Positions 42,454 through 51,763 of a stretch of DNA of 64,000 bases are shown piece after piece. Within the stretch, counting starts at the first letter, position 1, and each line of letters begins with the position of its first letter. The translations under genes were made by a program, and so were the position numbers. The DNA lies in the NCBI GenBank assembly GCA_002482645.1, contig DLGJ01000005.1:551437-615436 (forward strand), given 5' to 3'. The notes under the pieces were generated by a model, which saw only the letters and a list, made by a program, of their open reading frames with translations, was not told the DNA's origin and ran no database searches. The stretch is from Hyphomicrobiaceae bacterium UBA7697 (GTDB lineage: Bacteria; Pseudomonadota; Alphaproteobacteria; Rhizobiales; Methyloligellaceae).

Positions 42454-43368
42454 ATGTTCGAAACCGCACGGCGCATTTTCAAGACGAGGGCCTTTGTTCC
42501 CCCGTTCGCATTGGTGGCATTCGTCTCGTTGTCCGCTCAGCCGGCGGCGGCCCTGCCTGGCGGTGTCGCCGATCGCGACGACCGTTTCCCCTATGTGGTG
42601 GAAATCGCACGGAACGGGCGCATGATCTGCTCCGGTACGGTCCTCTATCCGCGCCTGGTGGTGACGTCCGCCCATTGCCTGCAGCACGTGGTGCGGGCCT
42701 GGGGGCGCCGGATCTATGTCGACGCCTATCTACAGCCTACGGAACTGTTCGTGCGCGTGTTTCGGGACGGGCGTATGCGGTCCTACGCGGTCGAGAAGAC
42801 GATCGTCGCGCCTGGCTGGCTCGCCGGGACGCCGAGCCAATCCATTGACGCACGGCTGCCCTACGATATGGCGCTGCTCGTTACGAGAGCGCCGATTAAT
42901 GTCGATTTGCCCCTGCACGTGCTCGATGCCAAGCCGCCGCTGGTCCCGACGCCGTCCGCGATGGCTGCCGGACAACGGGGCGTTCTCGTCGCGTTCGGAG
43001 GCGTGCGCTGCACGTCGTCGCGCGACTGCGCGGATGCCGGCCTGCGGCGCTATGTGAACCTAACGCTGCAGGACAGCGCGGCATGTTTCAAATCGCGGCT
43101 GGAGCGAGAGGCAGGATTGCCCCGCTCGGTCTGGTGCATGAAGAACATCGTTTTGCCCGGCGATAGCGGCGGGGCACTCCTCGTCGAGGATCGTGACGGT
43201 GCGTTGCGCTACGCAGGCGTGATATCCGCCCAACGCGGATTGCCGCCGGAATTGGCGGCCGTGTCGGGGCGGCCTCAAAGCGCGGCGGCGGCGCTGGCCT
43301 CGAATCTCGAATTCATCGCCGGGGCGGCACGCGCCCTCGGGTATCGCGGCGCTAGTTCGGATCCATGA
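42454..43368 (+). CDS. Exported trypsin-like (S1) serine protease
   Basis: The 304-residue precursor has a signal peptide ending PAAALPGG and a complete catalytic triad: His74 (TSAHC), Asp138 (YDMALL) and Ser238 (PGDSGGAL). It follows the propeller by 12 bases and thus appears to be the end of the mxa operon, where mxaH would lie. An S1 protease may process a quinoprotein or perform quality control in the periplasm. Its stop overlaps a convergent gene by 17 bases. Confidence 0.82.
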   Translation: MFETARRIFKTRAFVPPFALVAFVSLSAQPAAALPGGVADRDDRFPYVVEIARNGRMICSGTVLYPRLVVTSAHCLQHVVRAWGRRIYVDAYLQPTELFVRVFRDGRMRSYAVEKTIVAPGWLAGTPSQSIDARLPYDMALLVTRAPINVDLPLHVLDAKPPLVPTPSAMAAGQRGVLVAFGGVRCTSSRDCADAGLRRYVNLTLQDSAACFKSRLEREAGLPRSVWCMKNIVLPGDSGGALLVEDRDGALRYAGVISAQRGLPPELAAVSGRPQSAAAALASNLEFIAGAARALGYRGASSDP

Positions 43369-43984
43369 TGGGCGCGAGCTTGTCTTTCATGGCCACGATG
43401 ATCTCGTAGTTCTCTTTGGTGGGCTCAAGCCGCCGCAGCGTCGCGCCGATCTTCCGATAGATCTCGATCGTCTCCGTCTTCTGCTCCGGCGTCAGATTGG
43501 GATTGCGCTCGGCATGGGCGACATTCAGGCGCAACGCCTCGTCGACCGAGCCGGGTTTCTTGCCCTGGGCCAGGTAGATATAGCCCATGACAACGGTATT
43601 CGCCGTGTCCGACCAGTCCTGCAGGCCCTTGAAGCCGTGCGCCTTCGCGATGGTTTCGAGGGCCTCGCGCTTGTCGGCGGGAAGAGCGTCGAGATCGGAC
43701 CCTCCGGGGCCTGGCGGATTCTCGGGCAACTCGGTGCCGGAGAACGTCGCGCCGGTCTTCCGCATCTCGGGGAACGATTTGATCAGCCGGTTGACGACCT
43801 CCTCGCTCAGGGGAACCTGACGGACCGATGCTGTCATCGTCTCGAGCCGCGACGGATCGAATCCGTCGTCCGCCAGCCCCTGGGTCCGGGCAGGGTTAGC
43901 GGCCGCGCACAGAAGGATGGCCGTCAGGATCGTGGAAGCGAGAACCAAAAGGATTGCGCGGCGGCCGGCGATACGGTGGGACAT
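43352..43984 (-). CDS. Exported helical protein, unknown function
   Basis: The 210-residue protein has a hydrophobic leader (AILLVLASTILTAILLCAAANPARTQG) and a mature helical part with VPLSEEVVNRLIKSFPEM, DALPADKREALETIAKAHGF and a charged terminus. ATG 43984 is preferred over 44017. I do not recognise the family. It overlaps the protease gene tail to tail by 17 bases. Confidence 0.7.
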   Translation of the reverse strand: MSHRIAGRRAILLVLASTILTAILLCAAANPARTQGLADDGFDPSRLETMTASVRQVPLSEEVVNRLIKSFPEMRKTGATFSGTELPENPPGPGGSDLDALPADKREALETIAKAHGFKGLQDWSDTANTVVMGYIYLAQGKKPGSVDEALRLNVAHAERNPNLTPEQKTETIEIYRKIGATLRRLEPTKENYEIIVAMKDKLAPIMDPN

Positions 43985-44256
43985 GAGGGGCTCATCATCG
44001 GTGTGGCGTAAGCTCAACCCACTAGACGAAATCGTCTCCCAATAGCGATGCCAGGACAGACAAATCTGCAGTGGGAGAAGTGCCTGTCCCCGGCCGGATA
44101 ACTTTTCCCGCAGTCGGGGGCGTCATGCGGTGGTCCCGGCGGGCGGCGATGTTGGAATCGGCTGCCAGAAACACCCGCGTGAGAGTGGCAAACTTTCCTG
44201 CCAAGTCCCAGGAATGTCTTGACCTCACGTTGGGCGCTGTTGACACTTTTTTCCGG

Positions 44257-44323
44257 AGCCAAGGCTTCCACAGCCAAGGCGTCCACAGCCAAGGCTTCCA
44301 AAGCCAAGGCTTCCAAAGCCAAG
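44257..44323. repeat. 15-base tandem repeat, about 4.5 copies, just upstream of a small exported-protein gene
   Basis: Units: AGCCAAGGCTTCCAC, AGCCAAGGCGTCCAC, then AGCCAAGGCTTCCAA twice, then a partial AGCCAAG. It ends 26 bases before ATG 44350, in the leader of that gene. In-frame it would encode SQGFQ-type repeats if translated, but the gene start lies downstream. The rest of the 43985-44349 gap shows nothing else. Confidence 0.9.
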
Positions 44324-44349
44324 TCGCAGCAACGCAGGACACGGGATCC

Positions 44350-44724
44350 ATGCAAGTAAGACATCTCTTTGTTGCGGTGGCGGGCATCCTTTTGGCGCCG
44401 CCCGTGGCCGCGGACGACGCGCCCGTTGCCCGGAAGGTCAACGCGATGTTGTGTGACACCGAGACGCAAGCCATTTCGCTCGCTACAGCGCTCTCGTCCG
44501 GAAAGACAGAGCCGATTGCGGTGAATACGGTCAACAAAGCGGCCGGCGCGGAAGTGTGCGGCCGGTTTATCGGTTACGCGATTGTCGAGGTCGAAAAGAC
44601 CGAAAACAAGGACGGGTCCTTGTTCATGCTTGCGGGTCTCAGGTTCACGGAGGACGGTGCTCTGGGATGGACCGCATCTTGGGTCAGGCCGTTCGATGGC
44701 CTCGATGTCGCCAGAGGGATCTGA
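44350..44724 (+). CDS. Small exported protein, unknown function
   Basis: A 124-residue precursor with a signal peptide (VAVAGILLAPPVAAD) and a mature domain with two cysteines (NAMLCDTETQAISLA, EVCGRFIG) and a beta-rich end. ATG 44350 begins right at the signal peptide; an upstream extension would run through the tandem repeat, giving a repetitive Gln/Ser-rich head, which is an alternative. The family is not recognised. Confidence 0.65.
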   Translation: MQVRHLFVAVAGILLAPPVAADDAPVARKVNAMLCDTETQAISLATALSSGKTEPIAVNTVNKAAGAEVCGRFIGYAIVEVEKTENKDGSLFMLAGLRFTEDGALGWTASWVRPFDGLDVARGI

Positions 44725-44925
44725 CCGGTTGCCCGCGACGGGCGGCTCTGCGCCGGCGCTGGGGCGTCATTTTTGCCGCAACCGGGAGCTCTAGGCGCGA
44801 GTCCCATCGGCGCCGGGCCTGAACCCGAAGCCGCCTTAAATCTCACCTCAAGGCCTCTCTTACGTCTTAATTCGCGCTCAAGGGAGACCAATCAAACGCT
44901 ATTCAATGCTAAGTCGGCATTCCAG

Positions 44926-44961
44926 TTGTCCAAATCGGCCCCATTGTCCACATCGGCCCCT
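44926..44961. repeat. 18-base imperfect direct repeat in the 44725-45109 gap
   Basis: TTGTCCAAATCGGCCCCA is followed directly by TTGTCCACATCGGCCCCT, two mismatches in 18. It lies about 150 bases before the RND exporter start. The remaining gap of 385 bases shows no gene; the repeat could be a regulator site or slippage product. Confidence 0.7.
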
Positions 44962-45109
44962 GGGCATCGCACCCTCGCTCGTGCTCTAATGATTCGACGG
45001 GGGCGCGATCCTCGGATCCGCGCCGGCTGCCGGCTGGGGTGGCCATAGTGGGGGAAAGTGCGATGTCGGCGATACAGCCCATTTCGAGGCGAGGGGGACT
45101 CCGCGCCTG

Positions 45110-47395
45110 ATGACCGCGGGTTTTGGGCTCGAGAAGATCGGCTTGGTCGCGCTGCGCTTTCCACGCGCCACGCTTTTGCTCGTCGCCTTGCTGACGATTC
45201 CGCTCGCCTATGCCTCGACCAAGGTCGGATTTTCCAGCGATGTCCGGGAGATCTTCCGTTCGGGGACTGCCGATTACGCCAGGTTCCAGCTGGTCGAGGA
45301 GCAATATCCCGATAGCGGGCAGGATGTCCTGCTGCTGATCCACGCCGACGATCTCTTCACGATCGAAAATCTCGAGCGCCTGCGCGACCTCCACCTGGAA
45401 CTGAGCTTCGTGAATGGCGTCAGGGACGTCGTCTCGATGTTCTCGGCACGCTATCCGCCCGACGCCGAAGGCGGTGCCGAGCCCCTCTTTCCGCTGAAGC
45501 TGACGCAGGAGGACCTGCCCAATGTCCGCGAGGCGATTCTGCGCCACCCGCTCGCCTCGGGTAAGTTGCTCTCGCAGGACACGACGACGACGCTCGTCGT
45601 CATTGCCATGGAGCCGCATCCGGATATCGACGATCTGAAGGTCGTGGCCAACGAACTCCGGAGCGTCACGGAGAGTATGCTCAAGGGATCGGACCTGAAG
45701 GTCCAATATTCGGGCATTTCGTTCTTGCGCCTCGAGATCGTGTCGACGCTCATGCAGGACCAACTGACCTTCATTCTCGTCGGCTTCTTTATCGTTCTGC
45801 TCATCTCCTGGCTGTTCTTCCATAGACCGATCTATGTGTGCGTCGCGGCTCTTCCTTCCATCATCGCGGTGATTTGGCTGAGTGGAACGACGGCCTTGCG
45901 GGGCACGGAGGTCGATGTCATGACCGGCGTGGTGCCGGCGCTGGTGATCGTCCTTGTCGTCGCAAGCTCCTTGCATCTGCTTTTCAAGATGAGGCGTGAG
46001 CTCGGGCACGGGGCGACCGTCCACGATGCGATCGAAAGGTCCGTTCGCGAGATCGGTCCGGCATGCGTTCTCGCGTCGATGACGACGGCGATCGCGTTGT
46101 TTTCGTTGACGCTCGTTCCGCTCAGGCTCGTGGCGGGCTTCGGGTTGACGGCCGCGATCGGAACCGCAATCGCCTATCTCGTAACGATCACCGTCGTGCC
46201 GTCCTTGGCCTATGTGCTGCTTTCGCGCGTTCACGCGAAACGGAATCTCGGCCGCAACGTCGACTTTGCATTCGGCACCGCTGGGACCTTCTGCCGAAAG
46301 ATGGGCCGTTTCACGGTGGCGCATCCGCGAAAGGTTCTGATAAGCGGCGTGCTCCTCGCGCTCTTGGCCGGCGCGCTCTACATGGCGATCAACCCGCGCT
46401 ATCAGTACCGGGAGTACCTGCCGGAGCGTAGCCCGGCGCACCTCACCATGAATGCCATCGACGAACATCTCGCTGGAACGGAGACGCTGCTTGTCCATAT
46501 CCAGTGGCCGGCCGGCACGCGGATCGATTCGCCCGAGAATGTCGAACTGGTGAGGAAGGTCGATAGGATCGTCGCTGGGCTGCCGTTTATCCGCGGCGTG
46601 ACGTCCTTGGCGAGCCTGCAAGACTGGGCTGTGGCCGGCTCGATGACGCGAGACAAGTTCTTCAGTCTGTTACGGGAATCGAAGACGCCGCTGGTCTCGC
46701 GCATCGTTTCCTTCGACAACGATTCGACGCTCGTCACGGGCTACTTCCCAGGCGTCGATGCCGCCGAGCTTTTGCCCGTCGTGAAGGAAGCGGAGAAGAA
46801 GCTCGACCGGCTGCGAGCGGCGAATCCAGACGTGACGTTCACCGTCACGGGCCTGTCGGCGCTATCCGCGAAAGCCAGCTACGAGATGATCGCGCAACTG
46901 AACAGAAGTCTCCTATTGGCGATCGCCCTCAATATCATCCTGGTCGGCGTGGTGTTCCGGTCCGTGCGAGCGGGCCTCTACTGCATCTTGCCCAACCTCC
47001 TGCCCATCGTGGTGGTCGGCAGTGTGCTCTACCTGACGGGACTCGGTCTGCAATTCACCAGCGTGGTCGCGTTTACGATCGGTTTCGGGATCGCCGTCGA
47101 CAACACGATCCATATTCTGAACTATTACGGGCTGATGCGAACTCATGGCCGGGACGTCGTCACGGCACTCGATGAAACGATCGCGACGATCGGTCCGGTG
47201 TTGGCGGTCGGGACGATCGTCCTGATTTCCGGATTTGCCGCAACCCTCTTGAGTCAGCTGCCCAATCTGCGTCTTTTCGGCGAAGTCGCGATCCTACTTC
47301 TGGCCACGGCCTTGTTGGCGAACCTGCTAATCCTGCCTGCAACGATTGCAATCCTGGAAGGTGGTCCGCTAAAGAAGGGGGAATCGCGGCAGTGA
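45110..47395 (+). CDS. MmpL/HpnN-type RND transporter
   Basis: A 761-residue inner-membrane protein with two blocks, each with an N-terminal helix, a large periplasmic domain and five further helices, the RND layout. Conserved stretches include VDVMTGVVPALVIVLVVASS and IGFGIAVDNTIHILNYYG. MMPL-family members such as HpnN export lipids including hopanoids to the outer membrane. ATG 45110 has GAGGGGGA about 12 bases upstream. No hopanoid gene is near, so substrate remains unknown. Confidence 0.85.
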   Translation: MTAGFGLEKIGLVALRFPRATLLLVALLTIPLAYASTKVGFSSDVREIFRSGTADYARFQLVEEQYPDSGQDVLLLIHADDLFTIENLERLRDLHLELSFVNGVRDVVSMFSARYPPDAEGGAEPLFPLKLTQEDLPNVREAILRHPLASGKLLSQDTTTTLVVIAMEPHPDIDDLKVVANELRSVTESMLKGSDLKVQYSGISFLRLEIVSTLMQDQLTFILVGFFIVLLISWLFFHRPIYVCVAALPSIIAVIWLSGTTALRGTEVDVMTGVVPALVIVLVVASSLHLLFKMRRELGHGATVHDAIERSVREIGPACVLASMTTAIALFSLTLVPLRLVAGFGLTAAIGTAIAYLVTITVVPSLAYVLLSRVHAKRNLGRNVDFAFGTAGTFCRKMGRFTVAHPRKVLISGVLLALLAGALYMAINPRYQYREYLPERSPAHLTMNAIDEHLAGTETLLVHIQWPAGTRIDSPENVELVRKVDRIVAGLPFIRGVTSLASLQDWAVAGSMTRDKFFSLLRESKTPLVSRIVSFDNDSTLVTGYFPGVDAAELLPVVKEAEKKLDRLRAANPDVTFTVTGLSALSAKASYEMIAQLNRSLLLAIALNIILVGVVFRSVRAGLYCILPNLLPIVVVGSVLYLTGLGLQFTSVVAFTIGFGIAVDNTIHILNYYGLMRTHGRDVVTALDETIATIGPVLAVGTIVLISGFAATLLSQLPNLRLFGEVAILLLATALLANLLILPATIAILEGGPLKKGESRQ

Positions 47396-47450
47396 TGGCG
47401 GATCGAGCCCCGCTCCATCATGCCTTGTGGGCACTCTGTGGAGGATTTTC

Positions 47451-47921
47451 ATGCAAGCGAAGATGAGCCGTAGCGGCCGCTTGGTACCGGTGCAGCCAAC
47501 GCGAGGTTCGGGGCGTTTCCCCATCCGCGCTCTGTTGGGGGTCGCGTTCCTTGCGCCATTCGCGGCCATTGTCCCCGGAAACGCCGCCTCGGCCACGGCA
47601 CTCGCAGGAGATTGGAGCGGCGAAGGCACGGTCACGGACGTGCAAGGGCCGACCGAGAAGGTCCGTTGCCGGGTGAGCTACAAGCAGGAAAGCGCCAAGG
47701 TCTACGGCGTCGAGGCCCTGTGCGCGTCCACGTCGAAAAAGATGAGCCAGACCGGGCAGCTCCTGGAAGTCCGTCCGGGCGTCTTTACCGGTGAATTCAA
47801 TTTGACCCAATACGACGTGACCGGCCGCGTTCGCGTCGTCATCGACGGCGACGGCGAAACGCAGACCGTGACCTTCACGAGCTCGAGAGGCGACGGCGAG
47901 TTCACGCTAACCCGGCGCTAG
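47451..47921 (+). CDS. Small exported beta-rich protein, unknown function
   Basis: The 156-residue precursor has a basic N-terminus and hydrophobic segment (LLGVAFLAPFAAIVPGNAASA), then a lipocalin-like mature part (LAGDWSGEGTVTDVQGP, KVRCRVSYKQ, YDVTGRVRVVIDGDGET). ATG 47451 has GTGGAGG just upstream. It lies 55 bases after the RND transporter and may be its periplasmic partner. Confidence 0.7.
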   Translation: MQAKMSRSGRLVPVQPTRGSGRFPIRALLGVAFLAPFAAIVPGNAASATALAGDWSGEGTVTDVQGPTEKVRCRVSYKQESAKVYGVEALCASTSKKMSQTGQLLEVRPGVFTGEFNLTQYDVTGRVRVVIDGDGETQTVTFTSSRGDGEFTLTRR

Positions 47922-48156
47922 TCTCTCGCGGTTGGACGTGCCGCGCCCTTCGCCGAAGACGTATAGACCCGCCCTTCGTATCCGATTTGAGTCCGTCGGG
48001 ACATCCGCGACCGACGACGGAAACAGTCTGTCCTCCCGAAGTCGCCCGCCGTTATGCACGTCGAAGACTCCGGTCTTCGCCTGTGCCGCTTTCCGGCATC
48101 GCCCTGTCTCCGTTCGTCCGTCTCCCTTCGCGCGCCGGGGCCGTGCGGCCGTCGCT

Positions 48157-48786
48157 TTACAGCATCGCGTCCACGACTTTGCCGACCGCGACGCCGAGCG
48201 CACGCTGATCCTCGGTGTCCAGATGCACGCCGTCGTCGGCGCTGACCCGCACGATCTCGCCCGCATCGAGGAACCCGATGCCGAAGCGATTGGCGACAGT
48301 CCGGTAGGCGGCGGAGAGGCCTCGCGACGTTCCTTGTCCACCGGAATACATGAGCGCCATCTCCGGATTGAGCGATCCGAGCGGCGGCGGCGCCATCAAG
48401 ACCATTCTCGGTGCGGTGCCGTCCGGTCCGGACTGGCTCGCGAGGATCGCGCGGACCATCGCCATGCTGCTGATGGCGATGCGTCCCGCCGTGAGCCCGT
48501 AGCAGGGCGCGCTGTCGTTCGTCCCCAGCATCGTTACGACGGCGTCCAACGGCGCGTGCGATTCAAGAAGCGCGGGCAACATAGACAATCCGTTGCGGAA
48601 AGGGCGTGCCGGATCGTCCGTGGCGACGGTTCTGGCGTTCAGACCTTCCTCGATCACCCGGGCGCGACCCTGAAGCGCGGCTTCGAGCGCGCGCGGCCAG
48701 CGGTCCTCCGGCGCGAACCGTGTCCCGTCCTTGGGGTTGTAGCCCCAGGTGATGGAGTCGCCGAAGCAGAGAATGGATTTCGTCAC
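48157..48786 (-). CDS. SGNH/GDSL-type esterase
   Basis: A 209-residue hydrolase with block I FGDSITWG (nucleophile Ser), block III LGTND and block V DGVHLDTED (His of the triad). It lacks a signal peptide. The start is taken as GTG 48786 because GAGGAG lies directly upstream; ATG 48816 is a longer alternative. It resembles arylesterase/acyl-CoA-thioesterase-like members. It lies downstream of the PQQ-type dehydrogenase gene on the same strand, only 49 bases away. Confidence 0.86.
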   Translation of the reverse strand: MTKSILCFGDSITWGYNPKDGTRFAPEDRWPRALEAALQGRARVIEEGLNARTVATDDPARPFRNGLSMLPALLESHAPLDAVVTMLGTNDSAPCYGLTAGRIAISSMAMVRAILASQSGPDGTAPRMVLMAPPPLGSLNPEMALMYSGGQGTSRGLSAAYRTVANRFGIGFLDAGEIVRVSADDGVHLDTEDQRALGVAVGKVVDAML

Positions 48787-48835
48787 GCAGATCTCCTCGG
48801 TTCGTTCGTGCCGCATCCCGCGGCGTCGTGAAAGG

Positions 48836-50188
48836 TCATTGCGATTGCGCCGCCGGCGCCACGCGCCAAATCGTATTGCCTACATCGTCGGCCACGAGAA
48901 GCACCCCGGTCCGGTCCTCGGCCACGCCGACGGGGCGCCCAAGCGCTTTTTTGCCGTCCTCGCTGAGGAAGCCGGTCAGGATGTCTTCCGGCTGCCCCGA
49001 CGGCATCCCATTTTCGAAGGGAACGAACACGACCTTGTAACCGCTCGGCGGATTGCGGTTCCAGGACCCATGCTGGCCGACGAACGCGCCGCCGCGATAC
49101 CGCTCCGGCAACAACGCACCTTCGTAGAAGGCGAGACCGAGCGAAGCCGTGTGCGGCCCCAGCGCATAGTCGGGCACGATCGCCGTCTTCACCAGATCCG
49201 GCCGCTGCGGCGTCACGCGGGCATCCACGTGGTCGCCGTAATAGCTATAGGGCCAACCGTAAAATCCATTCTCCCGCACCGCGGTCATGTAATCGGGAAC
49301 GAGGTCGCTACCGAGTTCGTCCCGTTCGTTGACGGTCGTCCAGAGAGCGCCGCTATCGGGGTTGAACGCGAGACCGACCGGGTTGCGCAAGCCCGACGCG
49401 AAGATGCGTGAGCTGCCGCTGGATACGTCGATCTCGTGAATGGCGGCACGGCCCTTTTCGCTTTCGAACCCGCGCTCGCCGATATTGCTGGTCGAACCGA
49501 CCGAGACATAGAGCTTGCCGCCGTCCGGACTCGGCACGATGTTCTTGACCCAGTGAATATTGACGGGGCCGGCTGGAAGCGCGGCGATGCGCTCCCCCTT
49601 CGCGGCGATTTCGGTGACGCCGTCCTTGTAAGGATACCGGACGATTCCATCCGTATTGGCGACGTAGAAGTCCTTGCCGATCAGGGCCATGCCGTAGGGC
49701 GAATTGAGGCCCGTGACGAACGGCGTGCGGGTCTCCGCCACGCCGTCGCCATCCGCATCCCTCAGAAGCGTGATTCGGTTGGGGCTCGCGACGCCGGCAC
49801 CCGCCCACCACATGCCGAGCTTCATGGCCCAGCCCATGAGGCCGTCCGTCAAGCCGGGTTGCGGCGGAGCCGCGGTCTCCGCAACGAGGACGTCACCATT
49901 GGGCAGAACGTAGAGCATCCTCGGATGTTCGAGACCGGACGCGAAGGCGTTGACCGCGAGACCTTCGGCCGCCTTCGGGGTTTCGCCGTCCGGCCATCCC
50001 GTGGCTTCGGCGATGACGACGGTGGGCAGCAGCGTCTCGACCGGCGCCGGAAGCTGCGGGTTCGGTCCGGTACCGGCTTCGACCGGCAGCGTGGCCTGAT
50101 CGCCACAGCCGGCGAGAACAAGGCAGGCAAGGACAAGGCAGGCGAGAACGGTGAGATATCCAGCCCGGCGCCGAGGCGCGGGCGGCAT
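48836..50188 (-). CDS. Lipoprotein of the PQQ-dependent sugar/sorbosone dehydrogenase family
   Basis: The 450-residue protein has a lipobox (LVLAGC) preceded by a duplicated LACLV stretch generated by a 15-base DNA repeat. The mature part is a six-bladed propeller (LEHPRMLYVLPNGDVLVAE, NIHWVKNIVPSPDGGKLYVSVGS, FASGLRNPVGLAFNPDSGALWTTVNERDELG). These features match the glucose/sorbosone dehydrogenase fold with His and Arg residues for soluble-type PQQ binding. Substrate is not known; PQQ must be made in this host for methanol dehydrogenase. Confidence 0.84.
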   Translation of the reverse strand: MPPAPRRRAGYLTVLACLVLACLVLAGCGDQATLPVEAGTGPNPQLPAPVETLLPTVVIAEATGWPDGETPKAAEGLAVNAFASGLEHPRMLYVLPNGDVLVAETAAPPQPGLTDGLMGWAMKLGMWWAGAGVASPNRITLLRDADGDGVAETRTPFVTGLNSPYGMALIGKDFYVANTDGIVRYPYKDGVTEIAAKGERIAALPAGPVNIHWVKNIVPSPDGGKLYVSVGSTSNIGERGFESEKGRAAIHEIDVSSGSSRIFASGLRNPVGLAFNPDSGALWTTVNERDELGSDLVPDYMTAVRENGFYGWPYSYYGDHVDARVTPQRPDLVKTAIVPDYALGPHTASLGLAFYEGALLPERYRGGAFVGQHGSWNRNPPSGYKVVFVPFENGMPSGQPEDILTGFLSEDGKKALGRPVGVAEDRTGVLLVADDVGNTIWRVAPAAQSQ

Positions 50189-50428
50189 CCGTGAAGGTGC
50201 GCGCCGCCGGTCAAATGAGGCCCTTTGCGGGCAAGGGCGGTCAAATTGGTGTGAAATCACCCTAAGCCCTTCCAAATGCTTGGTTTCTTGGCTGCTGTGC
50301 CATGAGGTCGCGCACTTTCGGTCTATGTGTTAGTGCTCCCGGATGAGATAAAGTGCTTCGTCCATGGTGACGTTCGTGAATCCGGCCGGACTCGCGAGTT
50401 CCGGAAGCCAGCCTCCCGAGATTTCAGA

Positions 50429-51763
50429 ATGCAGCAGAGAAACGAAAGCGCCAAGCACGGGGCAGCCGAGCCCAAGGAGCGTACCCAGGAACGTACCCAG
50501 CCTTCCTCGGGTGAGCCGGAATCGGAGAGTGCGTCGAAGGACGTGCAAACGCCGTCGCCGTCGCGGCGTGGCGGGCGAATCTTGTTGATTACCCTGGCCG
50601 TACTTGCCGCCGCCGCCATCGCCTACCGCTACATGGCCGCGCCGCAGGAGACCCAACAGACCGCGACGCAGGCCGCGCCGCCTCCGGCGCCGCCCGTCAC
50701 GGTCTCAAAGCCGCTCGTGGAAAAACTGCGCGAGTGGAGCGACTTCACCGGTCAGTTCGAAGCACCGGATGCAGTCGAGATCCGGGCGCGTGTGAGCGGC
50801 TATCTAGAGTCGGTTCATTTCAACGACGGCGAATTGGTGGAGAAGGGAGAACTGCTTTTCGTCATCGAGCCGCGCCCGTTCGAGATCGCGCTGGATTCGG
50901 CCAAGGCTCAATTGACACAAACCGAAGCCGAACTCGATCTGGCCAAGGTGCAGTTGGAACGCACGGCGGAGCTGCGCAAGAAGGACTTCGCGTCGGAGCA
51001 GGCTTTCGACGAACGCGCCGCGGAGGTCAAGAATGCGACCGCCGCGCGGGACCGAGCCCGCGCCGCCGTGGACGAAGCGCAGCTCAATCTCGACTATACG
51101 CGCGTTCTGGCGCCGGTCTCCGGGCGGGTCGGACGTCACGAGGTCAGTATCGGAAACCTCGTGATCGGAGGAACCGGCGGAACGACCTTGCTCACCACCA
51201 TCGTCTCTCTCGATCCGATCTGGCTGACCTTCAATGTCAGCGAGGGCGACGCCATGACCTACAAGCGGCTGATCCAAAAGGGTGAAGTGGAATCGGCGCG
51301 CACCGGTGGCGTGGCCGTGCAAGGCCAACTCATGGACGAGAAGAATTGGCCGCTCAAAGGCACGATCGACTTCGTCGACAACCAATTCAATCGCACATCG
51401 GGCACGATCCGGGTCAGAGCCTCTTTCCCCAATCCGGAACTGTTCATCACGCCCGGACAGTTCGGCCGGGTGCGCGTCCCGATGTCCCAGGAACGGCCGA
51501 CCATGCTCGTGCCCGACGCGGCCGTGGTCACGGATCAGTCGACGAAGCTGCTCTTCACCGTGACGAAGGACGGAACCGTGGTTCCGAAACCCGTCGAACT
51601 CGGAGCGGTGACCGAGGACGGTCTACGCATCGTTCGGGCCGGGATCACGCCTGAAGACGACGTCATCATCAATGGACTTTTGAGAGCGCGCCCGGGCCAG
51701 AAGGTCACGCCGGAACCGGGTGAAATCGGACATCGAGGCAAAGAGACCGCCGAACAAAAATGA
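50429..51763 (+). CDS. RND efflux membrane-fusion (adaptor) protein
   Basis: A 444-residue protein with a charged cytoplasmic head, one helix (ILLITLAVLAAAAIAYRY), a lipoyl-like half (VEIRARVSGYLESVHFNDGELV), a coiled-coil hairpin (LDSAKAQLTQTEAELDLAKVQLERT) and a beta-barrel part (RVRASFPNPELFITPGQFGRVRVP). It links the downstream RND pump to an outer-membrane channel not present here. ATG 50429 is the first supported start. Its stop overlaps the pump gene by 4 bases. Confidence 0.91.
   Translation: MQQRNESAKHGAAEPKERTQERTQPSSGEPESESASKDVQTPSPSRRGGRILLITLAVLAAAAIAYRYMAAPQETQQTATQAAPPPAPPVTVSKPLVEKLREWSDFTGQFEAPDAVEIRARVSGYLESVHFNDGELVEKGELLFVIEPRPFEIALDSAKAQLTQTEAELDLAKVQLERTAELRKKDFASEQAFDERAAEVKNATAARDRARAAVDEAQLNLDYTRVLAPVSGRVGRHEVSIGNLVIGGTGGTTLLTTIVSLDPIWLTFNVSEGDAMTYKRLIQKGEVESARTGGVAVQGQLMDEKNWPLKGTIDFVDNQFNRTSGTIRVRASFPNPELFITPGQFGRVRVPMSQERPTMLVPDAAVVTDQSTKLLFTVTKDGTVVPKPVELGAVTEDGLRIVRAGITPEDDVIINGLLRARPGQKVTPEPGEIGHRGKETAEQK

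Noticed and set aside
44909..46621. 570-codon minus-strand open frame opposite the RND exporter
   Set aside because: Composition (His/Arg/Gln-rich) is that of an antisense frame; the exporter on the plus strand is certain.
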